A stretch of DNA of 15,258 bases from JAJTHY01 sp964458795 (GTDB taxonomy: Bacteria > Pseudomonadota > Alphaproteobacteria > Rickettsiales > Midichloriaceae). Below are positions 14,834 through 15,258 of the stretch, in pieces; positions within the stretch are counted from its first letter, which is position 1; every line of letters starts with the position of its first letter. Below the pieces are notes generated by a model. That model was not told the origin of the DNA and did no database searches. It worked only from the letters and a program-made list of their open reading frames with translations. The stretch lies in the NCBI GenBank assembly GCA_964458795.1, contig CAYWJW010000041.1:1-15258 (forward strand), written 5' to 3'. A program made the position numbers and the translations under genes.

Positions 14834-15258
14834 CTAACCAAAACTAATACCAAAGATCTCTCCTTTTGCTTGGGCGTATTTATACATAGATACTCCAAGT
14901 ACCGCAGTGCTGCACACTGCTGGGAGTGTTCGCCCTCCGAGCGTGAACATGCATAGACCTAATGCAGACGATGCAATATTTGCCTTGTAAGCAGTGATTA
15001 GAAGTTCTTGGATAGTCATTTTATACCCAGGTGTTTCTATTTTTTGTGTAAAATTCTTGCTCAGATAGCAAGCACTTCCTGTATATATCAATCCAGTCAA
15101 ACTACCTATGTTAGCTAGAATTGCGCCACTTCCAGTAATAAACCCTAAGCAGGAGATACTTGTCTGCGCTATACTTAAGTGCAAAGGGGTGATTTTTGCT
15201 AAGAAATTCTGCTTTGAGGCCGAAACCTTTACGCCGTCTTTTGATAACCTAATATCCA
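14834..15258 (-). CDS. Small membrane protein of unknown family, 5' end at or beyond the window edge
   Basis: The frame ending at 14834 stays open to the window edge, so the TTG at 15184 that gives 116 residues need not be the start. The upstream 24 codons read DIRLSKDGVKVSASKQNFLAKITP, and the two terminal bases are TG in frame; one more base could make ATG, GTG or TTG, giving about 141 residues if that is the start. Two hydrophobic pairs rich in glycine, alanine and serine are visible (ISCLGFITGSGAILANIGSLTGLIYTGSACYL and ANIASSALGLCMFTLGGRTLPAVCSTAVLGVSMY), separated by a polar loop. No motif is recognised. It converges with the transporter gene at a 2-bp spacing. Confidence 0.65.
   Translation of the reverse strand, partial: DIRLSKDGVKVSASKQNFLAKITPLHLSIAQTSISCLGFITGSGAILANIGSLTGLIYTGSACYLSKNFTQKIETPGYKMTIQELLITAYKANIASSALGLCMFTLGGRTLPAVCSTAVLGVSMYKYAQAKGEIFGISFG

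Overview
The window is AT-rich chromosomal DNA from a bacterium, most probably an intracellular alphaproteobacterium of the Rickettsiales/Holosporales type. This is an inference from several features: an alphaproteobacterial-style AddB nuclease, leuS and hemD in an AT-rich genome, weak or absent Shine-Dalgarno sequences on several housekeeping genes, several proteins with no recognisable family, and an intergenic region full of degenerate palindromes like those common in rickettsial genomes. No phage, CRISPR, tRNA or rRNA was seen.

Layout. (1) 1-1313, minus: a large soluble protein of unknown family. (2) About 1340-2317: nearly 1 kb without a credible gene. It holds a 162-bp MITE-like palindrome with perfect 23-bp ends, several small REP-like hairpins with shared GATC...GGATGAC borders, one copy of a dispersed ~87-nt repeat, and an intrinsic terminator. 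(3) 2318-4971, minus: a membrane-bound FlaA1/CapD-type sugar-nucleotide 4,6-dehydratase, then a membrane-anchored protein built of ~16-residue beta-solenoid repeats. They probably form one operon ending at the terminator at 2229-2263. (4) 5061-9026, plus: leuS, a CpoB/YbgF-like periplasmic TPR protein, and hemD, joined by a 4-bp overlap and a 1-bp gap. (5) 9027-9728, minus: an unrecognised multi-pass membrane protein, convergent with hemD at zero spacing. (6) 9729-9973: a short gap holding the second copy of the dispersed repeat. (7) 9974-13416, minus: an HlyD/AcrA-like periplasmic adaptor coupled through TGATG to an addB-like nuclease gene. (8) 13551-14831, plus: an APC amino-acid transporter with a recognisable promoter. 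(9) 14834 to the window end, minus: the 3' part of a small membrane-protein gene whose start lies at or beyond the edge.

Functionally, the recognisable genes cover translation (leuS), haem synthesis (hemD), envelope constriction (cpoB), surface-glycan precursor synthesis (capD-like), efflux adaptor (hlyD-like), recombinational repair (addB) and amino-acid exchange. I found no clear new multi-gene system. The most unusual items are the palindromic and repetitive DNA at 1.49-2.3 kb with its partner at 9.88 kb, the beta-solenoid protein beside the glycan dehydratase, the unrecognised proteins, and the odd pairings (cpoB behind leuS, adaptor gene without a pump but coupled to addB).
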